DNA of 64,000 nt from Halicephalobus mephisto (taxonomy: Eukaryota > Nematoda > Chromadorea > Rhabditida > Panagrolaimidae): NCBI GenBank assembly GCA_009193035.1, contig SWDT01000008.1, positions 682,001 to 746,000 of the forward strand, written 5' to 3'. The notes under the pieces are model-generated. The model was not told the DNA's origin, did no database searches, and saw only the letters and a program-made list of their open reading frames with translations. Of this stretch, positions 37,166-50,945 are shown piece after piece (the first letter of the stretch is position 1; each line of letters begins with the position of its first letter). A program made the translations under genes and the position numbers.

Positions 37166-38740
37166 AATTTTTTAAAAATTTTATGAAACAGAATACTCAA
37201 ATTTTTTGAAGAACATAATGCTGAATTTTAAATTGATTTAACGGTAATCTTTGATGTCGCAAATCTATGCAGTATTATAAAAGCCAATCTTTTCAGACGC
37301 AAAATAAACTTCATTAAATTATTAAATGACATATCTTTGTAAGTGAAGATTACGTACTTATCCGCATTCCCGGAACTTTTACTTGGATGAAGGCAATAAC
37401 CAGAAAATTGGCTTCATGTTTCAAGCCATGTTGGTCATCGAAATTTAAAAAATCATAGAAAAGGAAATTATTAAACTTGACTGGACAGATGTGGGTCATT
37501 AAAATAACATATCAGATTTTTCGATTTTGGTCCCGACACGAATATGGAATTTGATGATGTTACTGTTGTTTTCGATTAATTCTGGATGTTTTTCAGCTGT
37601 TTTTACAATTATCAGATTTCAAATATTTTTTGTTTAATAAATGTAAAAACAACTAAAACGAGGATTCAGAAGTCGTAAAAAAGCAAAATGAAGAAAAATA
37701 ATCTTTCGCGATGGGACCAAAGTTGGGCAATTTGATAGTCTTCCAAATGATCTTAGTAAAAAGATACATTAAATAATTAATTTTCATTTCAAAGCGAAAA
37801 ATGATTTAAGCGTTCGTGACGTCATTTTCAATGGATTCTGAATCAATTTTTGATTTTTTATATTTTTTGAGTATTGTATACTTCATATAGTAGATACAAA
37901 AACAAACAAAAAAAATTCAGAAACCATTCAAATCAAAAAAATTATCATTAAGATCAGGACCAAAGTTAAACAACCTGGTGAAATTTTCCAAAAAGCTCTT
38001 AATAAAAAAATAAATCAAGTTGTTCACTTTGGTTTCGACAAAAACAATAATTTTCAACACGTCTGATTCTGTTTTCGACGGTTTCTGAACGTAATTTCAA
38101 TATTTTACATCTTCTAAATTTTCTACTTTTTTATCAGATGAATATAAAAAATAAAAAATCATTCAGAAAGTACCGAAAATAGCAGATTCATTGCTGATAT
38201 CAAGACCAAAAGTTAAACAACTTGCTATAGTTCTATGTACTCTCAACTATTGTTAAACTAAGGATTCAAACCTGGTCTCGACATGAAAGATAAATCCTTA
38301 TAATGTTGTTTTCAATAATTTCTGAACCTAATTTCAATACTTTATATCTTCTACTTTTTTATCAGATGAATATAAAAAATAAAAAGTCATTTAGAAAGTA
38401 CCGAAAATAGCAGATTCATTGTTCATATCAAGACCAAAAGTTAAACAACTCGCTATAGTTCTATGTACTCTCAACTATTGTTAAATTAATGATTCAAACC
38501 TGGTCTCGAAATGAAAGATAAATCCTCATAATGTTGTTTTCGACAATTTCCGAACCTAATTTCAATACTTTATATCTTCTAAATTTTCTATTTTTCCTAT
38601 TATATGTAAAAAATTAAGTATTCAGAAATCATCGAAAAAAATAAAAGTACAATTTACGTCAAAATAAAATTAAACAACATATTTCACATTTTGACATTTT
38701 TATTATGAAAAAAATTAAGTTTTTTAAGCTAAATTTCGAC
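37165..38740. repeat. About 230-bp tandem repeat
   Basis: Three to four units (best at 38070-38640) with ACTTTATATCTTCTA, GTACCGAAAATAGCAGATTC, CTATAGTTCTATGTACTCTC and GATTCAAACCTGGTCTCGA. Confidence 0.8.
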
Positions 38741-39240
38741 ACGAGAAATAATTTCAACATTTTTCCAAAATTTCTGAATTTACTTTAAATTTATCTATTT
38801 TCGAAATTTCTGAATTTACTTTAAATTTATTTATTTTTAAAATTTCTGAATTTACTTTAAATTTATTTATTTTTAAAATTTCTGAATTTACTTTAAATTT
38901 ATTTTCAAAATTTTGTACATTTCCTGTTCTACTACATACGAACTTAAGTATTAAAAAAAATCGAAAACAGCGTCATAAGAAGTGAGACTATTACTTGCAT
39001 TAAGACGAAGATTAAACAACTTAATTCGTTCTTTTAAAGGACAATTAATATTCCTCTAGCTTTTGTGAAAGAAACTGTGCTTTACTCTTTAGGTTAAAAT
39101 TCCCAGGTTCAATTTGAAGCTTATTTTAAATATACAACGTCAAACCATGAGATTTAAAAAATTACAATCTTTGTAAAAACCAACAGTAATCATAGATGAA
39201 AATTTTTGAATTTGCACTTGTGAAATTAGGAAATTTTCAA
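38740..39240. repeat. 37-bp AT repeat and unique flank
   Basis: 38770-38905: four units of TTTCTGAATTTACTTTAAAT. The rest is unique, with no gene. Confidence 0.7.
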
Positions 39241-39750
39241 AGATAATCAAATTTATAAACGTGAACGGAAAAAATATAAAAGGAAAAAAATATAAAAAGA
39301 AGAAATATAAGATGAAAAATATATAAGATGAAAAATATATAAGATGGAAAAATATATAAGAAGAAATATAAGATGGACAAAATATATAAGAGGAAGAAAT
39401 ATAAGATGAAAAATATATAAGATCGAGAAAATATAAGGTATGAGATAAATTACTAATTATGTGTGGAAATCGACTTTTGGGATTGAGCTTAGGCATCTAG
39501 GCCATGGTGATAACAACACTATGCTAGATTTTCGGATACCATAATTGGTTTAATATTTTTCCCTCTTATATTTCCGTGAATACAAGAAATATAAAAGGAA
39601 AAAATATGAGGTATGAGATAAATTACTAATTATATGTGGAAATCGACTTTTGGAATTGAGCTTAGGCATCTAGACCATGGTGATAACAACACTATGCTAG
39701 ATTTTCGGATACCATAATTGGTTTAATATTTTTCCCTCTTATATTTTTTC
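39241..39750 (-). repeat. Two-unit dispersed repeat, inverted copy
   Basis: Reverse-complement match of 2921-3360, including the AATATAAGATGG microsatellite and CATGGTGATAACAACACTAT. The 118-residue minus-strand open frame here is built from the repeat. Confidence 0.85.
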
Positions 39751-40205
39751 TACTGTCTTTATAAACGACTCAAGAACAGAGTTAATCTCGACATGGTTGC
39801 CTAATCACGCTGATCCTCAATTAGTAAACAGAACCTTTTAGAAATAATATTATTATTTGACATCCAAAAAGGCACATTATCTTGATTGAAAGTCATTTGA
39901 CTTTATAGAGGATAAAAGAACCGATTTGTAGGTCTTGGCTCTGTTTGTTAGAAAAAACAGAACTGAAAAAACTTTATGTATTCTAGAGAAGTTATTTGGA
40001 ATACTGCTAAATAAAATTATAAATAATAAAAATGAATAAAATTGAGTTTTTGAATCAAGTAATGAGATTTGGAACTTGTGTATTGAATCAATCTCAAAAA
40101 TGAGCCATTTGACGAAATATAATTGTGCGCAAGTTGAAAAATTGGATTAAAATGACATAAAAAGTTTTATTTTTCTTCTTTAACTAAATCCTGATTTTCG
40201 ATTCA
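39751..40205. other. Unique AT-rich DNA, nothing recognised
   Basis: No open frame with family features and no clear repeat. Confidence 0.4.
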
Positions 40206-40995
40206 AGATATGAAACCTACTGTTTTATTGTTATTTTGCGGTGAAATTTTAACTTTTGTTTCAAAATACAGAACATAAGCTTTATATCCATCTTACAGCG
40301 AAGTATTGACTTGTGTTTTAAGATGCAAAACATAAGTTTTATATGCATTATAGAACAGAATTTTCATTTTTTTAACATATAAAACCTATAATTTTATTGT
40401 CGTCATACAATGAAATTTTAATTATCGTTTTAGGATGCAAAACATAAGCTTTATATTCACCTTATAATGAAATTTTAATTACTATTTTAGGATGCAAAAC
40501 ATAAGCTTTATATTCATCTTATAGCAAAATTTTGATTATCGCTTTAGGATGCAAAACATAAGCTTTATATTCATCTTACAGCGAAATTTTGATTACTATT
40601 TTAGGATGCAAAACATAAGCTTTATATTCATCTTATAGCGAAATTTTGATTACCATTTTAGAATGCAAAATATAAGCTTTATATTTATCTTATAGCAAAA
40701 TTTTGATTATCGTTTTAGGATGCAAAATATAAGCTTTATATTCACCTTATAATGAAATTTTAATTACTATTTTAGGATGCAAAACATAAACTTTATATTC
40801 ATCTTACAGCGAAATTTCAACCTTCGCTTTAGGATGCATAATACTATATAAAGTTTCATCTGTGTCTTATAGCAGAATTTCGATTTTCGTTTTAGGATAC
40901 AGACTATTATCTAACATAATATTTTTGCCTTATAATAACACTTTGATTTTCGTCTTAAGACACAAAGCATGATTTTGCATTTGCTCTATAATGAA
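40205..40995. repeat. About 61-bp tandem array
   Basis: Ten or so units of AGGATGCAAAACATAAGCTT, TATATTCATCTTATAGCGAA and ATTTTGATTATCG. Confidence 0.9.
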
Positions 40996-42530
40996 ACTTT
41001 GATTTTTGGATTAAAGTACAGAACATCTGGTAGCGTCCAAAATTCCTCCAAATCCGTTTTTACATTCTGTATGGAGTCTGCAGACATTCGTCACAAAATC
41101 CATCTTAGAAGTAAAAAAGTACAACTGCCCTAAATTGAAATGTTTTCGTTTTTAAAATTATTTCCACCGCGATGAATAAACTCGTGTCTTATTCTCAACC
41201 TCGAAGGTAATTAACCATAAAATATAGTCCCCAATTAAACTATTTCTCAAGAATTTAATTATCCAACACAAATATTTTTCTTAACATCAAACTACCGTAC
41301 TACGCAAATACTATAATAAATGCCGGAAATGGACATCATCACGAAATTATCTCGACGCAAGTTTTGAAGAAATTATTAAAATTAGTTTTAAATTTTTGAA
41401 AAAATTGAATTCTAAAATGTTCGAAAAATTTTTAGGGATTCTGAAAATTTCAGATTTGCCTACTGAATTCTGAAATTTTTAAGATTTTCAAATACGATAA
41501 TGTATAACTTCGAAAACGGAATTATTTCGAAATTTTCGAAAAATTTGGATTCTGAATCTTCATTCTGGCGGTTTTTATCGAATTCCGAAAAATTTCAAAA
41601 GCGTCTAGCAGATTCTGAAGCATTGTAGAATTCCTTACAAAATTCAAATTTGATGAATATAAAAATTAAAAATCGAAATTATTCAACATAAATTCTTAAA
41701 ATTTTGCAGATTTTTAAAGTTTCAGAAAGTTTTACAGGATTCTGAAAAGTTTTAGAAGATTTTACAGGACTCTAAAACAAAACTGTTATTAACGAGACTC
41801 GATACGAGATTCTAAAAACTCTTAGGTCCAGATATTTTTAATTACGAAAGATTTGTGAAATTCTAGAAAGCTGCAAAATCTACGTATTTTTGAAGAGCTT
41901 TTAAAACTGTCTACAGAATTCTACTTTAAAAAAATAAAAATAAAACTATTACGAAATGGTTCTGATGTGAATTTTCAGAAACTTAGATTTGGATATTCTT
42001 AATTATGAAAATTTTACAAAATTCTGACAAGTTACAAAATCATCGTACTTTTAAATTTCGAAATTCAAAAATTTCATAATTGTTAAAAAAAGACTTTATA
42101 AAAACTTTAATTACCAAGGTTCTTAAACTTTATCAAATATTCGTTTTCCGCACTACGGAAAAAGTAAAATATTGAAAGAACAATTTTTGTTTCAACAATT
42201 CTAAAAAGGACACTGTAATAGACTTGATTTCCGTTTTAATAACGACTTTAGTCGAAAAATGGAAAACAAGTTGAAAAATAATTTTCGTTAAATTATAAGG
42301 TAAAAGTGAAAAGCAATTTTATTTGGGAATTTTCGAAATTAATGTTTAGTTTTAAATCCATAATGGAGATATTTGAATTGGAATAAATTTATGGTTTTTA
42401 GTGAAAAATATAAGAAACAGCTGTAATTTTTCAAAATAAATCAAAATTGTATTAAAAGTCAATAAATAGTTGACTAACTTTTAATTTCAAAGTTAATTTA
42501 TGAGAAAAAGTGTCATATGATATTATAGGG
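40996..42530. other. Unique AT-rich DNA, no gene recognised
   Basis: A slightly GC-richer part lies at 41030-41240; the remainder is TTCTGAAAATTT-type intron-like sequence. Confidence 0.4.
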
Positions 42531-44400
42531 CAATGTACAGTTGTACACAGTCAGTTGGAACACCATACAAAAGATACAGGAAATCCAAATTTTGAATTTT
42601 GAATTCTATTTGTAGAGTTACGGTATTTTACAGTAATTTAAAAGTATCTAAAGGCCACTAGAACACTTTGCCAGAGACGCGGGAAATTCAAATTCTCAAT
42701 TTCCAGCGTAACGGAACTATAAAGTAATTTGGAATTATGTAATATCAATTAGAATACTTCGCCAAAGACGCAAAAATTTAAATTTATAAAGTTGCGTAAT
42801 ATCATAGGATAATTTAATGATGAAAATTTAATTAGAACATTTTGCCAAAAATGCGGGAAATTCGAAAGTTTAATTCTAAAGTTGACAAATATGTACATGA
42901 TACTATGAGATAATCCGAAATTCTGTAATATTAACTGGAACGCTCTGCCGAACACGCAAGAGATGTAAACTGTGGAATTTGAAAAGTATGAGAACAAACA
43001 TCGTATAGCAGTACGAGATAATTTAAGGTTATGTAAAGTTGGTTAGAACACTCTTCCAATAACGCGGGAAATTTCCATTTATGAGAAAAGTGGTCGTATG
43101 ATATAATAGGGTAATTAATAAGAATGTGACGTTAATTAGGACATTTCGCCAAAAGCGCGGGAAATTCAAACCTCGAAACTTTCGAAATTAATTTATAGAG
43201 TTATATAGTATTACAGAGTAATTTGATATTGTACAATATTAACCGGAACACTTCGCCAAAAGCGCGGGAAATTCAAATTTCGGAATTTTACGACTAATAT
43301 GCAAAAATAAGACCCCTGAGGCACTTTTGAGCGATTCAAAATTATATACTGATAATTGGTATATTTTACCAAAGATGTCAGAATCTTCAATTTTGAGTTT
43401 GATTAACAAAAACAAGAGTCATACGACACCAGAGTAATTTAAGGTTGTATAATGTTCATTGGAACACATCACAAGCGACGTGAAAATTTGAATTATAAGG
43501 TTGATTTGTAAAAACAAGAATCATAAGACGTTACAGAGTAATTCAAGGTTGTTTAAAGTTAATTACAAGATTTTACCAAAGAAGCAGGAAGTTTTCGAAT
43601 TTTAACTTTAAAATCAATTCAGAGTTGTTATTTTACAATAATTAAACGATATTTCAAGGACGCGGGAATGTAAATTTTAATTTATAGAGTAACATAGCAC
43701 TGTAAAGCAATTTAAAATTATGTAATATCAATTGGAACATTTTGTCAAGAGCGCAGACACTTTAAATTTGTAAAGCATTACATAGTTCTATAAGATAATC
43801 TATAGTACCTTAAACTTGAATAAAATACATCTTAAAGGACATAAGAACTATAGATCTATAAAGCATTACATAGTTCTATAAGATAATCTATAGTACCTTA
43901 AACTTGACTAAAATACATCTTAAAGGACATAAAAACTATAGATCTATAAAGCGTTACATAGTTCTATAAGATAATCTATACCTGAAACTTGACTAGAACA
44001 CTGCGAAGGGCGTGGGGACTTTAAACTTATAAAGCGTCACATAGTTCTATAAGATAATCTATAGTACCTTAAACTTGACTAAAATACTTCGCAAAAGACA
44101 AGAACTATAAATTTGTAAAGCGTTACATAGTTCTATACAATAATCTACAGTACCTTAAACTTGACTAAAATACATCTTAAAGGACATAAGAACTATAGAT
44201 CTATAAAATGTTACATAGTTCTATAAGATAATCTATAGTGTCTAAACTTAACTAGAACATTTTGCGAAGGGCGCGGGGACTATAAATTTCGAAATTTTAA
44301 TTCTAAAGCCAACGTATAGAGTCATATGGTATTATGAAGTAATCTTGGGCTACATAATATCAATTAAAGCACCTTGCCGAAGACGCAAAAAGTATGAATT
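42530..44400. repeat. Long diverged array with repeated GCGGGAAA words
   Basis: Units of about 100-120 bp, with ATTGGAACACTTCGCCAAA-like, GCGCGGGAAATTCAAAT and CATAGTATTACAGAGTAATT words. A more homogeneous 87-bp subfamily at 43760-44260 repeats AAAGCGTTACATAGTTCTAT and CCTTAAACTTGACTAAAATA. Confidence 0.85.
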
Positions 44401-45180
44401 TCCTAAAAAAACTTCGAAAATAACTTCAATTTATCGTTGTTAACCTTCGAGACTAGTCTTCTAAATTTAACACATCCATAATAGACACTAATTACAGTAC
44501 ACTCATTATCAAATCCGCCAACCTTGACCTTTTTTAAAAGTTCAAAAAACTCATCCGACTATAAAACTAGATCTTTGTTCGTGGTATTATTGTGTTTACA
44601 ATACTGTACCTGATGAAGCGACACTATAACGTCGTTTGAAGACTTGACATTGTCGACAACAAGACAGCAACAAATTATGTGCTTTGAGAATTTTCAAAAT
44701 GTGGCAAAGACAGAGGATATAATAATTTTCCTTTTTCGTATCCGTTTCAAGCTCGCTTGTCCACCCTTGAAAACGAACGGGGCAATTAATTTGGCACTTT
44801 CACGCTCAGTTTTCATAAAAGTTGACAAAATATTATATTTGAAAAACTTGAAACTGAAATAAATTAAATAACAACAAAAATTGAACATTAATCTTTGGAG
44901 ATAATAGTTGAGAAACTTGGAGTTTTATGTAAACAGAAAAGGCTTACACATGGTCAATTTTGGATTAATTATTGAGTTACAGGTATTACTGAAGAAAGGA
45001 TTTTATGTGAAATGTGTCATTTGCATGAGAAATTGAAATGAGCTTACTTCGGACATTGCCATTAAATTTATACATTTAGAGAATTATGAGAGCTCCAGAT
45101 TCTTAAAATTAGGGATTTCGTAATGTCATTCAAAATTTGTAAAGCAGAGCTTTTTAAAAAAGAAGGAAAATCCTTACAGT
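44400..45180. other. Unique segment, no supported gene
   Basis: Mixed composition near 44600-44830. Open frames of 64-72 residues on both strands show no family signature. Confidence 0.4.
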
Positions 45181-46900
45181 GCATATGGATAAATTCAAAA
45201 ATTTAGAAAATTTAGAAAATTCAAAATTTATAAATTTTCAAAAATCAAAAATTATTTAAAAATTGAAAAAATTTAGAAAATTCAAAATTTATAAATTTTC
45301 GAAAATCAAAAATTATTTAAAAACTCTAAAAATTTACAAAATTCAAAATTTATAAATTTTCAAAAATCAAAAATTATTTAAAAACTCTAAAAATTTACAA
45401 AATTCAAAATTTATAAATTTTCAAAAATCAAAAAAAATTTTTTTGAATTATAATAAAAAATAAAAAATTAATTAAAATATTTTTGTGAATTTATGTATTT
45501 AGAAAATTATGGAATTTTTAAGTTTTTTAAAATTAGAAATTACGTAACAGTGTTTGGAATTTTAAAAATATTTAAAAAGACAGAAAATAAATAGTGTCTA
45601 AAAATATCATTTATGTTTAAATATTTAATATGACATTGAATTTCGGAAATTATTAACTTCCAAATATCATCAAAAATTTTAGAAATTAGAAAAAATTGAA
45701 AATTAAAAAATTATCTTTCAAAAATTAAAATTTAAAAAAATTTTTAAAATAAAGTATTTCGAAATTTAAAAAAATTTTAAAATGAAGTATTTCTAAATTT
45801 TTTAAAATTAAAAAAATGAAAAATAAATAGTGTCTAAAAATATCATTTATGTTTAAATATTTAATATGACATTGAATTTCGAAAATTATTAACTTCCAAA
45901 TGTCATCAAAAATTTTAGAAATTAGAAAAAATTGAAAATTAAAAATTTATCTTTGAAAAATTAAAATTTTTTAAAATAAGTATTTCTAAATTTTTTTAAA
46001 TTTAAAAAAAAAAAGTAACTACAGTACCCAAAAATATTCCAAATTGACGGAATATTTATTTTAATATTAAATTTTGAAAATGATCAACTTTGAAAATTTA
46101 TTAAAAATTTAAAAAATTGAAAAATGAATAACGAAATCATTATTGAAATACAAATGATTAAATTCATTTTCGAAATTATTTGGCCTCCACATTCCTCAAA
46201 TTAGAGATTTCGTAATGTCTTTCAATTTTTGTACAAAAAGAAAATTATAAAAAAGTTGTTACATTTTTAGCTATTTTTATGTATTTCGAAAAATAATACA
46301 GTATCAAATTTTAAAAATTAGAAAATTAAAATATTTTAAAAATTTTGAAAAGTTTAAATATTTTGAAAATTGAAAATTTTAAATATTTTAAAAATTAGAA
46401 AATCTATATTATTTTAAAAATTTTAAAAAGTTTAAATATTTTGAAAATTGAAAATTTTAAATATTTTGAAAATTAGAAAATATATATTATTTTAAAAATT
46501 AGAAAAATTTAAATATTTTAAAAATTTTAAATTTTAAAATTCAGAAAAAATTTCTACAGTACTTAGTATAAAGGTAATATTTTTATAAAATACAATTTTG
46601 AATTTTTGAAATTATTATTTTTTGCAAAAAATTTAATTTATTTAAAAATTCAAAAAAATCGATCTTAAATTTACTTAAAAATAAAAAATATTTTTATTCA
46701 ATCTGAGGCTGAAAGTAGATTGAGTTACAGTATGCAAAAAATAAAATATTAAAAATAACGTTTGGATCTGATTTGACTTTTTACAGTAAACAATTCTATG
46801 TAAGTTTTATTACGGAAAATTTTCGATGATAATTTTTCAGCCATTTAAGTATATTTTGGGACAGAAAATAAAATTAAAAAAGAGGACTTGAAGAGTTATT
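45180..46900. repeat. AT-rich arrays
   Basis: 45190-45430: about four units of 62 bp (AATTTATAAATTTTCAAAAATC). 45570-46000: two units of about 250 bp (AATAGTGTCTAAAAATATCA). 46310-46520: a short repeat of AAATATTTTGAAAATTGAAA. No gene. Confidence 0.7.
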
Positions 46901-47620
46901 TTGAATATTAAGGATTATAACATACTGTAGGACATGGGTGAGATTCTCGGTGGTATTGTGTGTTGAAACTTGTTATGTAAGTGTTGGGATAGAAACAATA
47001 TTAGAGAGAGAGGATTTGAAAAGATGACTTAAACATCAGGGATTATAGGATACCGTAGGATATGCATGAGATTCTCGGTGGTATTGTGTGTTGAAACTTG
47101 TTATGTAAGTGTTGGGATAGAAACAATATTAGAGAGAGAGAACTTGAAGAGGTGACTTAAACATCAGGGATTATAGGATACTGTAGGACATGGGTGAGAT
47201 TCTGGGTGATATTTTGTGTTGAAACTTGTTATGTAAGTGTTGAGACAGAAACAGTACTAGAAAAAGAGGATTTGAAGAGGTAACTTAAACATCAGGGAAC
47301 GTGGAATACTGTATAGTAAGAATGAGATTTTTAATCGTCTTGTGTGGAAGTTATATAATAATTGTTATCTGGATTTTACTGTCCTAGTAAAGATTGTTAA
47401 AATACTGTTGTTTTCTATCTTAACAGCTGATTTTTAATCAATATAATCCTATTTATTATTAGCTCATTGTTGGGATAGAAACAGTACTAGAAAAAAAGGA
47501 CTTAAAGAGGTGACTTAAACATCAGGGAACAGAGAGTACTGTAGGAAATAAGTGAGATTTTTAGTCGTCTTGTGTGGGAGTTATATAATAATTATTATCT
47601 GAATTTTATTGTCCTAGTAA
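46900..47620. repeat. About 130-bp tandem array
   Basis: Five or so units with GTGAGATTCTCGGTGGTATT, GAAACTTGTTATGTAAGTGT, GGGATAGAAACAATATTAG and GACTTAAACATCAGGG. Confidence 0.9.
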
Positions 47621-48660
47621 AGGTTGTTAAAATACTGCTGTTTTCCATCCTAACAGTACCCCATTGGATTTCTTCGTCATCAAGAAAACAAGTATTTTTC
47701 AGAAATAAGCACAAGTGGGAAAATCCCAGGTTTCCAGAATCGAGTACGTCTGAGAAAAAAATTAAAAATCATAAAAGTACAAAAACGCCTTCGAAAAAAC
47801 AATCTTTTTAAAAAATAAAAATTTGCGATTCATCTTTTTTAAAAAAATCATGAGTATTACAAATCTATGATTTCTTAAAAAAAGTAGAATTCTGTAAAAA
47901 GTTAAAAAAATGTGTAAAATTTGATGGAAGTTTTTGAAAATTTTTAAAATCACAGAAATTTTTGAAAATCTTCCAGAATTTTTTAAAAAATTTTAAAATT
48001 AACATCTGGAAGAAAAAATTTAAAAAAATAAGAATTTTTAAAAATAAGAATTTTCGAAATAATAAAATTTAAAAAAAATAAGAATTTCTAAAATAATAAA
48101 ATTTTAGAAAAATGAAAATTTTTAAAATAATAAAATTTTAGAAAAATAAGAATTTCTAAAATAATAAAATTAAAAAAAAATAAATATTTTTAAATATTTA
48201 AAATTTCAAAATTTAAAATCAAGAAAAAAATTTTTTAATTATTTTAATTTTTTGAAGACGTTCGTTTTTAATTTTTACAACAGTATGATGAATGTCCATA
48301 GAAACGATAAATTTTATGAGCCTTGAAATCAGACAGAGTACGGTAGCTGACTAGCCACACCCAAGAATCTGATTTGTCTTCATGAATCTAGATCCAAAAG
48401 TGCCGCTTTCAAAAGAGCTCTTCGGCGAAACAATAAAATTTTGTTTTCGTTCGTTATTAATTCGCAGTGTTTTCCTTTGATTACCGGGTGAAGAACAAAT
48501 AAGACTGATTGCTCATTACCCGAAAGGCGGTCCGCTTTTACGCCTTCAGAGAAGGTAAACGGGGCATTAGCCTACAAATGTCATGAAACTCATCTGGATA
48601 GATCAAAAACGATATCGAATTAGCGTCGGATAAATTTGAAAGTACTCAACTAAGATCGGA
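47620..48660. other. AT-rich DNA and a GC-richer island, no gene
   Basis: 47990-48240 repeats AATAATAAAATTTTAGAAAA. The island at 48280-48600 is unique and contains a small hairpin (AAGGCG...CGCCTT near 48523); no open frame or RNA family recognised. Confidence 0.4.
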
Positions 48661-49670
48661 TAAATTTTAAAATATCTTTGAAATAATTTTTAAAAAATAA
48701 ATTTTCGTTATGAGACTCAACTTTTAAAAAAATTATTCAAAATTACAGTATTCGCTACAAGACCGAACATAAAATAAAACGGAAATTTATCTATATTTAA
48801 AATAATTTTAAAAAATAAATTTTCGCTAAGAGACTTAACTTTTAAAAAAATTATTCAAAATTACTGTATTCGCTACAAGACCGAACATAAAATAAAACAA
48901 AAATTTATCTATATTTAAATTTATTTTAAAAAATAAATTTTCGTTATGAGATTCAACTTTTAAAAAAATTATTCAAAATTACTGTATTCGCTACAAGACC
49001 AAAGTGAAGAAAAACATTTAATTTAAATGACGATATTTGCTTCAGGTCCAGACTTGAGATAGATGCGATTTCTTTATAGTTATAGTAATAAAAAATATTC
49101 GCTGCAAGATCAAATCTAAGAAAAATAAAACTTCCCCTATAATTATGGCAATAAAGCACTAATATTCACTCCGAGACTAAATCTGACTTGAGCAAAACTT
49201 TAATTAGAATTACGGTAGTAAAAAAACATATTTTACAAGATCAAAATTAAAATGAAATTTACCAAAAATTACAATATTCGTTTTTAGACCAAATGTAAAG
49301 CGAATGAAATTTGCATAAAATTAAAACATCAATTGCAGATTAAATTTAAATAAAAATTCACCTAGACTAACGGTAATAAAGAACATTTTTAACAAGATCA
49401 AAGTTAAGATGAAATTTACCAAAAATTAAAATATTCGTTTTTAGACCTAATGTAAAGCAAATGAAATTAAAAAATTTTCTAAACCAAATCCGACTTGAGC
49501 AAAACTTTAATTAGAATTACGGTAATAAAGAACATTTTTAACAAGACTAAAATTAAGATGAAATTTACCAAAAATTAAAATATTAATTTTTAGACCTAAT
49601 GTAAAGCAAATGAAATTTGCATAAAATTAAAACATATTCAAAACTAAATCTAATTTAAATAATTTCCCAA
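48640..49670. repeat. Tandem arrays of about 120 bp
   Basis: 48660-48990: three units with AAATAAATTTTCGTTATGAG and CGCTACAAGACCGAACAT. 49160-49640: units with TTAATTAGAATTACGGTAAT and AACAAGATCAAAGTTAAGAT. Confidence 0.8.
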
Positions 49671-50450
49671 ACTAAGAATCTTCTAACTTCAGTCTACCGT
49701 AATCCCGTTTCTCATAATCTCGTTAATCTGACCAATAAACCCAAGTCCAGGTATTTGCCAAACCTTGGATTTTCAAAGGATAACCTTCTCATTAAAGCCC
49801 TTGATTTGCCTATCCAAATAAAATTTCTCCGATCGCACCTTTGTCGAAAACGGATATACTTTATTTTATCGTCCTCTTGACCGTCTAATCGGACAATCAA
49901 AGAAGAACAGTAATCGATCCTTGAAATAAGATTGGGCGGGAACATTGTCAATTTGCGAAAAATAAAAGTAAAAATCAAAGGTGACCGTTAAAGTGAGTCG
50001 GTAAGTTTTTTGAATTGGTATTTGTGGAAATGTCATCATGGGATTGATTCCGGAAGATGAAACAAGACGCCTTCGTTTTCCGCTTCTATTCATCCCGAAC
50101 GGCAATTCAACGCTGGAAACCCCAATAAAGCTCACTAAAGCCTAATCTGGCTTTTGAGAAATCTTCAACATCGGATTTCGGACTTTTTTGAAAACAACTA
50201 AAAGACGTAGAAACTTTGGATTAAACAAAATTTTCAGAACAACGAATAATAAAATTAAATTTATGTTTTGGGTCTTGGATATGGAAGAATAAAGGACTTA
50301 ATTGAGCAACAGATTGCCTTCTGGAAGAAAAACTAATAAACGAGAACTGACGATAATAAGGAAGAGAATGGGTTTTCAAATTAGGGATGTTAGCGGAGGT
50401 TTTATTAGACTGGAGACAAGTAGGGATTGCATTTTTCAAGTGTTGAAGAA
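49670..50450. other. Unique island, no gene called
   Basis: GC-richer than its surroundings. Two overlapping minus-strand open frames (49712-49978, 49866-50135) and one at 50221-50439 have no recognisable domain, and no convincing splice pairing was found. Confidence 0.4.
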
Positions 50451-50945
50451 ATTATACAATCGTAAAAAATTTTTCAAATAAAATTATTAAAAAATATCTC
50501 CATAAATTTTTAAAATTCCCCAGTTAAGACCGGAAATTTTAAAATTTTAGAAAACTCCAAAGTTATAATATTTAAAAATCAAATTTTTCAAATATAATTA
50601 TTAAAAAATATCTCTATAAATTTTTAAAATTCCCCAGTTAAGACCGGAAATTTTAAAATTTCAAAGTTATAATATTTAAAAATTAAATTTTTCAAATAAA
50701 ATTATTAAAAAATATCTCCATAAATTTTTTAAATTCCCCAGTTAAGACGAAAAATTGCAAAATTTTAGAAAATTTCAAAGATATAATATTTTTAATAAAA
50801 TTATTAAAAAATATTTACAAAAGTTTTTGAAATTTTCCAATTAAGACCGAAAATTGCGAAAATTCAAAATTATAATATTTAAAAATTAAATTTTTCAAAT
50901 AAAATTATTAAAAAATATCTTAATAAAAACACCTCCTAATTTCCA
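50450..50945. repeat. About 115-bp tandem array
   Basis: Four units with TTTTTCAAATAAAATTATTA, ATATCTCCATAAATTTT and CCCCAGTTAAGACCGGAAAT. Confidence 0.85.

Noticed and set aside
37175..37195. TGAAACAG, reverse of the C. elegans piRNA upstream motif CTGTTTCA
   Set aside because: A single 8-mer is expected by chance in a window of this size; no cluster of such motifs was noticed.
38260..38520. GATTCAAACC words suggesting minus-strand tRNAs
   Set aside because: They recur as part of a 230-bp tandem unit and have no cloverleaf.
39140..39496. 118-residue minus-strand open frame (MPKLNPKSRF...), repeated at 3155-3367
   Set aside because: Both lie wholly in a dispersed repeat with a CTTATATTT microsatellite; the Tyr/Phe/Ser-rich tail is translated simple repeat.
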